DNA of 5,712 nt from an uncultured Lachnospiraceae bacterium (GCA_902795625.1 CADBLW010000294.1:1-5712), one strand, 5' to 3'. Positions 1-4,559 are shown, counted from the stretch's first letter. The notes: generated by a model from the sequence alone, not told the origin. Program-made: numbers and translations.

Positions 1-501
1 GCGGGCTCGTCGAAGGGTGTCAACAAGGCGCATGACCGCAACGAGCTGGTCTACGCTCTCAAGGAGGCTTCCTACCATGACCGCAAGATCCTGGTTGAGG
101 AGACCATCGTCGGCCGCGAGATCGAGTGCGCGGTGCTCGGCGACGGCATCACCGTGGACGCCAGCGGCGTCGGTGAGATCCTTGCTGCGGATGAATTTTA
201 CAGCTACGACGCCAAATACAACAACGAGGAATCCCGCACGGTCATCGGACCCGAGCTGCCGGACGGCAAGGAGGAGGAATTCCGCGAGGACGCAAGGAGC
301 ATTTTCCGAGCCCTTGACGGTTTCGGCCTCGCGCGTGTGGATTTCTTCCTCGAGAAGGACACGGACGAGATCGTATTTAACGAGATCAACACGCTGCCGG
401 GCTTCACGTCGATCAGCATGTACCCGATGCTCTGGGGCGCTAAGGGAATCGACAAGAAGTCACTGGTGACGAAGCTGATCGAACTGGCAGCACGGCGGTG
501 A
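1..501 (+). CDS. ddl: D-alanine--D-alanine ligase, C-terminal part (5' end outside window)
   Basis: ATP-grasp enzyme that joins two D-alanines in the cytoplasm to make the dipeptide ending peptidoglycan precursors. Only the last 166 codons are present, roughly half of a family of about 350 residues; reading frame 1 is open from the first base. Visible from the window edge: the glycine/serine-rich ATP-binding loop GSSKGV (residues 2-7), the hinge VEETIVGREIE (32-42), the omega loop FYSYDAKY (66-73) and the metal/ATP site RVDFF (112-116) followed by FNEINTLPGFTSIS (126-139). In this family Asp113, Glu128 and Asn130 would be the Mg ligands. The omega loop has the Lys-Tyr (72-73) of D-Ala-D-Ala ligases rather than the histidine-containing loop of VanA/VanB-type D-Ala-D-Lac ligases, so normal dipeptide activity is inferred. 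The gene is followed three bases later by the DUF1934 gene, suggesting co-transcription. Confidence 0.95.
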   Translation, partial: AGSSKGVNKAHDRNELVYALKEASYHDRKILVEETIVGREIECAVLGDGITVDASGVGEILAADEFYSYDAKYNNEESRTVIGPELPDGKEEEFREDARSIFRALDGFGLARVDFFLEKDTDEIVFNEINTLPGFTSISMYPMLWGAKGIDKKSLVTKLIELAARR

Positions 502-504
502 GCG

Positions 505-930
505 ATGGATGTTCTGATTAAGATAAACGCAACGATCCGTTCGGACTCGGAGGAAGTGACGGAATCCCTCGTGCGCGGCTCGTACTACAGGAAGGATGAT
601 GACCTCTACCTGTTCTACGAGGGCGTGGACGAGGAGACACCGGGGCTGATCACGCGGCACAGGATCGTCGTCAGCGGCAACTGCGTTGATATTCAGCGCA
701 CCGGAGCGCTTCAGTCGAAGATGCGCATCGTGCCGGGCGAGCTCAACCAGTGCGAGTATGAGACGCCCTACGGGACGCTGGAGATGGACTTCTTCGGCAT
801 CACCGTGGAGTCGGAGGCGGACGACAGCGGGATGAAGCTGCGGCTTGTGTATGAGATCCGGCTGGCCGACGTTCCCGTCTCGGAAAATGAGCTCCTGATC
901 GAGGCGACCGTCGCGGAGGAAGAAAAATAA
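505..930 (+). CDS. DUF1934 family protein (YwiB-like), predicted small beta-barrel
   Basis: A 141-residue cytoplasmic protein with no signal peptide or membrane segment. It matches the DUF1934/YwiB pattern as I remember it: an alternating beta pattern at the N-terminus (VLIKINATIR, 3-12), a middle strand pair LYLFYEG (34-40), then GNCVDIQRTGALQSKMRIVPG (58-78) and the characteristic ETPYGTLEMDFFGITV (86-101). Family members adopt a calycin-like beta-barrel; no biochemical role is established that I know of. The C-terminus is acidic (EATVAEEEK). The ATG at 505 lies three bases after the ddl stop, with only a weak GGTGAG ahead of it, which overlaps the end of ddl, so translation probably depends on ribosomes finishing ddl. 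In Bacillus the homologue lies next to argS; here the gene instead ends the unit at a convergent terminator region. Confidence 0.85.
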   Translation: MDVLIKINATIRSDSEEVTESLVRGSYYRKDDDLYLFYEGVDEETPGLITRHRIVVSGNCVDIQRTGALQSKMRIVPGELNQCEYETPYGTLEMDFFGITVESEADDSGMKLRLVYEIRLADVPVSENELLIEATVAEEEK

Positions 931-935
931 ACCTG

Positions 936-951
936 TCGGGCATTTGCCCGA
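936..951. terminator. Short GC-rich hairpin after the DUF1934 gene
   Basis: TCGGGCA (936-942) pairs perfectly with TGCCCGA (945-951), with a two-base loop if fully zipped (more realistically five or six pairs and a wider loop). No T-run follows on the plus strand. Read on the minus strand the hairpin is followed by CAGG and then a T-rich stretch, so it could act as a backup terminator for leftward transcription. Inferred from sequence only. Confidence 0.4.
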
Positions 952-961
952 GGCAATAAAA

Positions 962-987
962 GAAAGCGCTGCATCGGCAGCGCTTTC
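962..987. terminator. Convergent intrinsic terminator
   Basis: GAAAGCGCTGC (962-972) is perfectly complementary to GCAGCGCTTTC (977-987) with the four-base loop ATCG. On the minus strand the stem is followed at once by TTTTATT, a proper U-tract, so it should terminate the leftward transcript of the membrane-protein gene ending at 1028. On the plus strand only GTCGTTTCTG follows, weaker but possibly sufficient for the ddl-DUF1934 transcript. Its place between two gene ends that face each other fits a shared terminator. Confidence 0.85.
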
Positions 988-1027
988 GTCGTTTCTGTGT
1001 TAAGTTTCCGAAGCGGAAGGCAACGGA

Positions 1028-1507
1028 TCATTTTCCGCGAAGGCGGGCAAGCAGACCGCGCTTCTTCGGCGTCTCGTCCTTCTGGAGAGCACCGCGCACG
1101 CCGTGAACCTGCATGATGTAGATACCGCTGATCATCGCCTTGCACTCCTTCTTGACGGGGATCAGATCGAAGATCTTTTCGTCGCACATCAGCGAGAGGA
1201 TCTGCGGACCGATCTTAGCCTTGACTACCGGAACCTTCGCGCGGCGCGCGTACTTCGGGGTGCTGTCAATCACGACCTGCGGGAATCCGGCGTCCTTCAG
1301 GGGCATCCGTTTCTTGTCGATGACGAGCATCGAGGCAGGGCGGGCAGAGGCCTTCATCTCGGCCATGGCGGCATCATTTTTCTTCTGTAAGCGTTTGCCT
1401 ACGATGGAAAGAACGATGAAAAGAATGATGACAACAACCGCGATGATCGCCAGCGTGATCCAGAGCCACTTGAGCGAAAGAAGCGGTAAGAGAGATGCTT
1501 GAATCAT
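1028..1507 (-). CDS. Uncharacterised single-pass membrane protein with basic cytoplasmic-type domain
   Basis: A 159-residue protein of no function known to me. One strong hydrophobic helix spans about residues 14-36 (LWITLAIIAVVVIILFIVL region), followed by a basic linker GKRLQKKND (37-45), which by the positive-inside rule puts the rest in the cytoplasm. The soluble part (about 58-136) has a compact pattern MLVIDKKRMPLKDAGFPQVV, TPKYARRAKVPVVKAKIGP, LMCDEKIFDLIPVKKECKA and SGIYIMQVHG. It looks like a conserved domain, and I have an unverified impression of similar proteins in Lachnospiraceae. The C-terminus is very basic (KKRGLLARLRGK). I chose the ATG at 1507 rather than upstream in-frame codons because an AGCAGG ribosome binding site precedes it, the upstream extension (to 1600) has no protein-like character, and that extension would overlap the promoter -10. 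It lies downstream of plsC but has its own promoter. Confidence 0.75.
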   Translation of the reverse strand: MIQASLLPLLSLKWLWITLAIIAVVVIILFIVLSIVGKRLQKKNDAAMAEMKASARPASMLVIDKKRMPLKDAGFPQVVIDSTPKYARRAKVPVVKAKIGPQILSLMCDEKIFDLIPVKKECKAMISGIYIMQVHGVRGALQKDETPKKRGLLARLRGK

Positions 1508-1590
1508 GAAACATACCTGCTTTCTTGTTGGTACTTGTATGCAATCCGTCCGTGGTGTCACGAACCGAACAATCTCCACACAGCGTGAAC

Positions 1591-1619
1591 ATTGTAACAC
1601 GGAACGGAGGGGAAATCAA
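1591..1619 (-). promoter_or_regulatory. Sigma-A type promoter of the membrane-protein gene
   Basis: On the minus strand, TTGATT (1619-1614) as -35 and TACAAT (1596-1591) as -10 are separated by exactly 17 bases. Transcription would start near 1584 and leave a leader of about 77 nt before the ATG at 1507. The -35 starts only about 10 bases after the plsC stop, and no terminator is visible between plsC and this gene, so read-through from plsC is also possible. Confidence 0.7.
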
Positions 1620-1629
1620 CGGAAAATGA

Positions 1630-2451
1630 TCACTGCTTCGCGACGGCGGTCTTCTGTTCTGCTGAGGTGTCCTTTTGCTCCGTTGAGTTGTCCTTCAGCG
1701 CCTCGTCATCCGGGCACGAAACCCCGTGAGCTTTCAGCATTTCAACGATGCGCTCGCGGACGACGCCGGGCAGAGCCACCTTCTCATCGCGGGTCAGATC
1801 CGCGGTGGGGATCGGCTCGCCGAAGATCACGGTGACGCGGGTCGCGCGGATCTTCGGATAATGCTTCTCGAGAATGTCGTCCATGCCGATCATGGCCACC
1901 GGCACGACGGGGCATCCCGTGCGCTCCGAGATCTTGAGGCTTCCGGCCTTGAAGGGCTTCACGCCGTCGTCGTGGTTGCGGGTACCCTCGGGCATGATGA
2001 ACATGGAGATACCCTTCTTGTTGTCCTCGATAGCCTCCTGGATGGTCTTGAGACCTTCCTTGGGGTTGGTGCGGTTGAGGAATTTGCAGTCCAGAGTCCG
2101 CATCCACCAGCTGAGGAACGGCACGTGGCGAGTCTCGTATTTTGCGATAAATCCCGTGCTGTGCAGCCGGGGGATCGCAAGGTAAGCTGCGAGAATGTCG
2201 TACATGCTGCGGTGGTTGCCCGCGAACAGCACCGGCGTACCCTTCGGAATGTTCTCGCGCCCCTCAACCTTGAGCCGCGCTCCCGAAAGCAGGAAGATCG
2301 GCCGGAACGCTGCCGCGCAGGCAAAGGGCTGCGCAAGCTTCGACGCTGCCTTGTGTGAGATCGCGTGGATCAGGAGCAGGATCAGGCAGACCGGCAGGGT
2401 GATCACGGCACAGATGCAGATATATAAAATTACGAAAAATGACCGAACCAT
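1630..2451 (-). CDS. plsC: 1-acyl-sn-glycerol-3-phosphate acyltransferase (PlsC family)
   Basis: A 273-residue membrane-associated acyltransferase predicted to transfer a fatty acyl chain to lysophosphatidic acid, giving phosphatidic acid for phospholipid synthesis. The N-terminus is a long hydrophobic segment (about 4-30). The acyltransferase motifs follow in order: motif I NHRSMYD (79-85; catalytic His80 and Asp85), motif II around KFLNRTN (123-129), motif III FIMPEGTRN (151-159; the glycerol-phosphate-binding EGTR) and motif IV VPVAMIG (183-189). All key residues are present and the length is normal, apart from a low-complexity hydrophilic tail (about 248-273) holding the imperfect heptad repeat DNSTEQK/DTSAEQK. 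The ATG at 2451 is supported by GGAAAGG seven bases upstream on the minus strand. It is transcribed from its own promoter, divergently from the DUF951 gene. A lysophospholipid acyltransferase of related specificity cannot be excluded. Confidence 0.93.
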   Translation of the reverse strand: MVRSFFVILYICICAVITLPVCLILLLIHAISHKAASKLAQPFACAAAFRPIFLLSGARLKVEGRENIPKGTPVLFAGNHRSMYDILAAYLAIPRLHSTGFIAKYETRHVPFLSWWMRTLDCKFLNRTNPKEGLKTIQEAIEDNKKGISMFIMPEGTRNHDDGVKPFKAGSLKISERTGCPVVPVAMIGMDDILEKHYPKIRATRVTVIFGEPIPTADLTRDEKVALPGVVRERIVEMLKAHGVSCPDDEALKDNSTEQKDTSAEQKTAVAKQ

Positions 2452-2458
2452 GGTAAAG

Positions 2459-2465
2459 CCTTTCC
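2459..2465 (-). promoter_or_regulatory. Ribosome binding site of plsC
   Basis: On the minus strand GGAAAGG lies seven bases before the ATG at 2451. It fixes this start as the initiation codon; the codons upstream of it in the leader show no comparable site. Confidence 0.7.
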
Positions 2466-2569
2466 GTTAAAAACGTTCCCACCCGAGTCAGGGTGTCATC
2501 GCTGTCCGCGGAGGGAAATGCTGCCCGTATAGTTTGCTTCGCGGCAGGATGTAGTTTTTAACTCTGCAT

Positions 2570-2599
2570 ATTGTAATCTAAGTGGTATGTATTTGTCAA
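2570..2599 (-). promoter_or_regulatory. Sigma-A type promoter of plsC
   Basis: On the minus strand a consensus TTGACA (2599-2594) is followed after 18 bases by TACAAT (2575-2570). Predicted start is near 2563, giving a leader of about 110 nt. That leader contains two weak stem candidates: CTGCC/GGCAG (outer arms about 2521-2547) and CACCC/GGGTG (about 2480-2495). The second is followed by GTTTTT on the minus strand, resembling a weak attenuator. I see no FapR-type operator. Confidence 0.75.
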
Positions 2600-2629
2600 T
2601 CAAAGGATGCGGGCGATGAGGAATTGCGG

Positions 2630-2659
2630 TTGCACCGGTGCCGCAAAATGTGCTATGAT
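2630..2659 (+). promoter_or_regulatory. Extended -10 promoter of the DUF951 gene
   Basis: TGCTATGAT (2651-2659) is an extended -10 (TGn followed by TATGAT). A weak -35, TTGCAC (2630-2635), lies 18 bases upstream. Predicted start is near 2666, leaving a leader of about 140 nt. The -35 is overlapped by the palindrome GCACCGGTGC (2632-2641), a possible operator, though no regulator is identifiable here. Confidence 0.65.
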
Positions 2660-2807
2660 AACCGGGCAGTAAATACAGAATAAATACAAAAGAAGACTAA
2701 AGAGGAAAAGCGCGGAGCATTTTCGGAGGCTTTTGCTTTTACATAAGAATAAAATGGCTTACAAGAAGATGGTTTATTAAGTACGGATTGATCCGGGAGG
2801 AACTACG

Positions 2808-3083
2808 ATGGATATACGGCTTGGCGATATTTTACGGATGAAGAAGGGGCATCCCTGCGGCGGCAACGAGTGGGAGGTGCACCGTGTGGGAATGGATTTC
2901 CGGCTTCAGTGCCTCAAGTGCGGGCGCATGATCATGGTGCCGCGCAAGCTGGCGGAGAAGAATTTGCGGCTGCTGACGCGTGACGGCGTCGCTTACAAGC
3001 CAATGGATCTCGTTGTGAAGAGGGACAGTGCGGAGACGGCGGAGCAGCCGGCAGAGAATGCGGCGGAACAGCCGGAGGAGTGA
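2808..3083 (+). CDS. DUF951 family protein (YyzM-like) with acidic C-terminal extension
   Basis: A 91-residue cytoplasmic protein. The core (about 4-55) is a very clear DUF951 domain: RLGDILRMKKGHPCGGNEWEV (4-24), then VGMDFRLQCLKCGRMIMVPRKLAEKNL (27-53). Cys17, Cys35 and Cys38, together with His15, look like a small metal or zinc site; this is inferred from the pattern only. The family has no established function that I know of. In Firmicutes it typically sits near rpsF-ssb-rpsR, as here, which hints at a link to translation or nucleic acids. Residues 72-91 are an Ala/Glu/Gln/Pro-rich tail with the repeat AEQPAENAAEQPEE, longer than I would expect of the family. GGGAGGA (2795-2801) lies six bases before the ATG and fixes the start. 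Confidence 0.88.
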   Translation: MDIRLGDILRMKKGHPCGGNEWEVHRVGMDFRLQCLKCGRMIMVPRKLAEKNLRLLTRDGVAYKPMDLVVKRDSAETAEQPAENAAEQPEE

Positions 3084-3140
3084 TCGAACGGACAGACTGA
3101 GGAAGGCACAGAATCCCCCGAAACCGACACATTGAACAAA

Positions 3141-3166
3141 CAAAGCGGCAGCGGTTCGTCGCTTTG
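3141..3166 (+). terminator. Candidate weak terminator after the DUF951 gene
   Basis: CAAAGCG (3141-3147) pairs perfectly with CGCTTTG (3160-3166) around a 12-base loop. On the plus strand it is followed only by ACGAAGAATTTTCC, a poor U-tract. The minus strand has a better T-rich continuation, but no minus-strand gene ends nearby. Partial termination of the DUF951 transcript is possible. Confidence 0.4.
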
Positions 3167-3181
3167 ACGAAGAATTTTCCG

Positions 3182-3207
3182 GAAAAGCGCATAAAACGTG
3201 CGTTTTC
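3182..3207. repeat. Inverted repeat with one bulge
   Basis: GAAAA-(G)-CGCA (3182-3191) pairs with TGCG-TTTTC (3199-3207), nine base pairs with a single bulged G and the loop TAAAACG. The right arm supplies four T's and is followed by GTGAATTT, so it could be a second weak terminator in series with the one just upstream. Confidence 0.45.
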
Positions 3208-3217
3208 GTGAATTTGA

Positions 3218-3246
3218 AAGCGGTTATTTTGTGTAAAATACCGCTT
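3218..3246. repeat. 12-bp inverted repeat abutting the rpsF -35 element
   Basis: AAGCGGT (3218-3224), one bulged T, then ATTTT (3226-3230) pair with AAAAT (3235-3239) and ACCGCTT (3240-3246) around the loop GTGT. The stem has 12 pairs and its right arm overlaps the first two bases of the rpsF -35. It is followed by GCATTTCACGG, not a U-tract, so an operator or an RNA stem in read-through transcripts is as likely as a terminator. Confidence 0.55.
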
Positions 3247-3273
3247 GCATTTCACGGGAAGCTATGGTACAAT
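3245..3273 (+). promoter_or_regulatory. Promoter of the rpsF-ssb-rpsR operon
   Basis: TTGCAT (3245-3250) and TACAAT (3268-3273) are separated by 17 bases, and the -10 is preceded by TGG, giving an extended -10 (TGnTACAAT). Predicted start is near 3280, followed by a leader of about 113 nt before the rpsF ATG. Confidence 0.7.
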
Positions 3274-3284
3274 GCAAATCCGTG

Positions 3285-3384
3285 ATATGTTACACATTAC
3301 CTCGGAACCCTGCATTTTGCGGGGGAAAGAGACCAATTTTCCTTGCTCTTGTCTAGGCAAGGGCCAGAGACCAAAAGGAGGTGC
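3285..3384 (+). promoter_or_regulatory. Structured rpsF leader, candidate S6:S18 autoregulatory RNA
   Basis: Two hairpins are visible. CCCTGCA (3308-3314) pairs with TGCGGGG (3318-3324), seven pairs including one G-U. CCTTGC (3341-3346) pairs with GCAAGG (3357-3362) around a ten-base loop. AGAGACCAA occurs at 3328-3336 and again at 3366-3374, just before the Shine-Dalgarno. TCCTT (3340-3344) could instead pair with AAGGA (3375-3379) of the Shine-Dalgarno, so the second hairpin and a sequestered ribosome site exclude each other. An mRNA structure bound by the S6:S18 complex is known upstream of rpsF in many bacteria. Whether this leader matches that consensus I cannot verify by eye. Confidence 0.4.
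3374..3383 (+). promoter_or_regulatory. Strong ribosome binding site of rpsF
   Basis: AAAGGAGGTG is a near-perfect anti-16S match nine bases before the ATG at 3393. The in-frame GTG at 3381 lies inside this site and therefore cannot be the start codon. Confidence 0.85.
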
Positions 3385-3392
3385 ACGCAACT

Positions 3393-3683
3393 ATGAATAA
3401 ATACGAATTAGCGGTAGTTGTGAATGCGAGAATCGAAGACGAAGCCAGAGAAGAAGTCCTCGGTAAGGTGAAAGCGCTTATCGAGAGATTCGGCGGCGTG
3501 GTTACGGAAGTGATCGACGGCGGCAAGAAGCATCTGGCGTACGAAATCCAGAAGATGAACGAGGGTTTCTACTACTTCGTACAGTTCGAAGCAGAAACCA
3601 CGGCTCCGGCCGAGATCGAACATCGCATGAGAATCATGGATAACGTTCTTCGGTATCTTTGCGTAAGTCGCGAAGAGGAGTAA
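3393..3683 (+). CDS. rpsF: 30S ribosomal protein S6
   Basis: A 96-residue ribosomal protein of normal length that binds the platform of the small subunit as a partner of S18. Diagnostic S6 features are the first strand MNKYELAVVVNARI (1-14), the helix carrying EEVLGKVKALIERFGG (20-35), the strongly conserved turn and strand DGGKKHLAYEIQKMNEGFYYFVQFEA (42-67) and the C-terminal MRIMDNVLRYLCV (79-91). The tail ends in an acidic SREEE. Arginine is encoded mostly by AGA early in the gene, as expected of the highly expressed genes here. ssb follows after 13 bases with its own GGAGG, and rpsR completes the unit, the standard order in Firmicutes. Regulation is probably at the structured leader. Confidence 0.97.
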   Translation: MNKYELAVVVNARIEDEAREEVLGKVKALIERFGGVVTEVIDGGKKHLAYEIQKMNEGFYYFVQFEAETTAPAEIEHRMRIMDNVLRYLCVSREEE

Positions 3684-3696
3684 GGAGGAATCCTTT

Positions 3697-4125
3697 ATGA
3701 ACAAGATTATTTTGATGGGCCGTCTCACGAGAGACCCTGAGATGAGAAATTCCGGATCCACCTCGATCTGCCGGTACTCGCTTGCCGTGGACCGCAGATT
3801 CCGCAGAGAAGGTGAGCCGGAGGCAGATTTCTTTAACTGCACGGCGTTCGGAAAGAGCGCGGAATTTGCTGACAAATACTTCCGTCAGGGCACCAAGATC
3901 CTGATCACCGGACGTATTCAGAGCGATAATTACACCAACAAGGAAGGACAGAAGGTCTATTCCTGGCAGGTGATCGTTGACGAGCAGGAGTTTGCGGAGA
4001 GCAAGAATGCTTCGGGTGCTTCGACGGGCAGCAGTGCTGCACAGCCGAGACCGGACGCAGCGAATGCGGGCAACGGATTTGTTGAGATCAACGACGGCAT
4101 CGAGGAAGATCTGCCGTTTATCTGA
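3697..4125 (+). CDS. ssb: Single-stranded DNA-binding protein
   Basis: A 142-residue SSB that coats single-stranded DNA during replication, repair and recombination, normally as a tetramer. The OB-fold covers about 1-104: MNKIILMGRLTRDPEMR (1-17), the strand YSLAVDRRFRR (27-37), ADFFNCTAFGKSAEFADKYFRQGTKILITGRIQ (43-75), and YTNKEGQKVYSWQVIVDEQEF (79-99). A Ser/Ala/Gly/Pro-rich flexible linker (about 105-128) leads to the acidic tip DGIEEDLPFI (133-142), the docking peptide for partner proteins. In the well-studied SSBs the tip ends in Phe; here one extra Ile follows. GGAGG (3684-3688) eight bases upstream fixes the ATG at 3697. Co-transcribed between rpsF and rpsR. Confidence 0.97.
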   Translation: MNKIILMGRLTRDPEMRNSGSTSICRYSLAVDRRFRREGEPEADFFNCTAFGKSAEFADKYFRQGTKILITGRIQSDNYTNKEGQKVYSWQVIVDEQEFAESKNASGASTGSSAAQPRPDAANAGNGFVEINDGIEEDLPFI

Positions 4126-4140
4126 CACACGGGGCGCGCA

Positions 4141-4182
4141 TGCGTCATCCGTAACACGGTCAGGCAGCATAGGCCTGACGCA
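4141..4182 (+). promoter_or_regulatory. Structured ssb-rpsR spacer with alternative hairpins
   Basis: GTCAGGC (4159-4165) pairs perfectly with GCCTGAC (4173-4179). Alternatively TGCGTCA (4141-4147) pairs perfectly with TGACGCA (4176-4182), enclosing a small hairpin CCGT/ACGG (4149-4159) and a GGC/GCC stem, giving a possible three-way junction. The two forms share bases 4176-4179 and exclude each other. The element ends nine bases before the rpsR Shine-Dalgarno. No U-tract follows, so it is not an intrinsic terminator; a role in rpsR translation or mRNA processing is inference. Confidence 0.45.
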
Positions 4183-4202
4183 ATCGAACAGGAGGTAACA
4201 CC

Positions 4203-4475
4203 ATGGCTTTTAATAAAACCGATAAGGGCGAGCGCAGCGAAGCTCCGAGAAAGAGACCGATCCGCAGAAAGAAGAAGGTTTGCGCATTCTGCACGGAGCC
4301 TTACGATGAGTTCACCGTATACAGAGATGTGAAGTCCCTCTCGAGATTCATCTCCGAGAGAGGTAAGATCCTTCCCAGAAGAATCACGGGTACCTGCGCT
4401 AAGCATCAGCGCCTTCTCACGACTTCCGTGAAGAGAGCCCGCCACATCGCACTTCTGCCTTACACGGTAGAGTAA
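4203..4475 (+). CDS. rpsR: 30S ribosomal protein S18, zinc-binding (C+) form
   Basis: A 90-residue ribosomal protein that pairs with S6 on the 30S platform. A basic N-terminus (PRKRPIRRKKK, 15-25) leads into VCAFC (26-30), then VYRDVKSLSRFISERGKILPRRITGTCAKHQRLLTTSVKRARHIALLPY (39-87), the S18 signature. Cys27, Cys30, Cys65 and His68 (in CAKH) form the presumed zinc site of C+ paralogues; bacteria often also have a zinc-free form used in zinc shortage, not seen in this window. The residues after LLPY are just TVE. GGAGG (4191-4195) lies seven bases before the ATG. Nine of 13 arginines use AGA. It is the last gene of the operon, followed by a strong terminator. Confidence 0.97.
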   Translation: MAFNKTDKGERSEAPRKRPIRRKKKVCAFCTEPYDEFTVYRDVKSLSRFISERGKILPRRITGTCAKHQRLLTTSVKRARHIALLPYTVE

Positions 4476-4494
4476 TCAATACGATCTATAAAAC

Positions 4495-4532
4495 CCGGTT
4501 CGGATGTGAAAGCGTTCGGACCGGATTTTTTT
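4495..4532 (+). terminator. Intrinsic terminator of the rpsF-ssb-rpsR operon
   Basis: Bases 4495-4507 pair with 4512-4524 as a 13-bp stem (nine Watson-Crick pairs and four G-U wobbles) capped by the GNRA tetraloop GAAA (4508-4511), followed by one A and a run of seven T's (4526-4532). It begins 20 bases after the rpsR stop. Confidence 0.93.
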
Positions 4533-4559
4533 CGCTTTGCCGCGGCATTTGTTTTCGGC

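Larger units (their letters stand above)
2452..2807. other. Divergent intergenic region between plsC and the DUF951 gene
   Basis: 356 bp without a credible gene. It contains the plsC promoter and leader on the left, the DUF951 promoter on the right, a 10-bp palindrome over the DUF951 -35, and an AT-rich leader from about 2666. In this leader AAAAGC (2706-2711) and GCTTTT (2729-2734) could form a small stem around the repeated CGGAG. An eight-codon ATG frame at 2754-2780 has no ribosome binding site and is not called as a gene. Confidence 0.7.
3084..3392. other. Intergenic region upstream of rpsF: inverted repeats, promoter and leader
   Basis: 309 bp with no gene on either strand. From left to right: about 57 bp with nothing recognisable, three consecutive inverted repeats (3141-3166, 3182-3207, 3218-3246), the rpsF promoter (3245-3273), and a transcribed leader of about 113 nt with two hairpins and a repeated AGAGACCAA. 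These are listed separately. Confidence 0.8.

Noticed and set aside
17..469. 150-codon plus-strand open frame rich in Arg, Ser and Thr
   Set aside because: It overlaps the clearly recognisable ddl frame throughout and has the Arg/Ser/Thr bias typical of an out-of-frame reading of GC-rich coding DNA.
1508..1600. Upstream extension of the membrane-protein frame
   Set aside because: It would overlap its own promoter -10 and adds Cys/Arg-rich non-conserved sequence; the ATG at 1507 has the better ribosome site and is followed directly by the membrane helix.
1726..2358. 210-codon plus-strand open frame antisense to plsC
   Set aside because: It lies opposite all the PlsC motifs and is rich in His, Asp, Val and Ala as expected of a mirrored frame; no family resemblance.
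2706..2734. AAAAGC/GCTTTT stem in the DUF951 leader as a terminator or riboswitch
   Set aside because: Only six weak pairs around a long loop and no match to any riboswitch consensus I recognise.
2754..2780. Eight-codon upstream frame in the DUF951 leader
   Set aside because: No ribosome binding site and a peptide of no recognisable character; such short frames are expected by chance.
3381..3392. GTG at 3381 as start of rpsF
   Set aside because: This GTG is part of the Shine-Dalgarno itself; the ATG at 3393 gives the normal S6 N-terminus MNKYELAVV.
3408..4170. Minus-strand open frames opposite rpsF and ssb
   Set aside because: They are antisense to two unmistakable conserved genes and show no recognisable domain.
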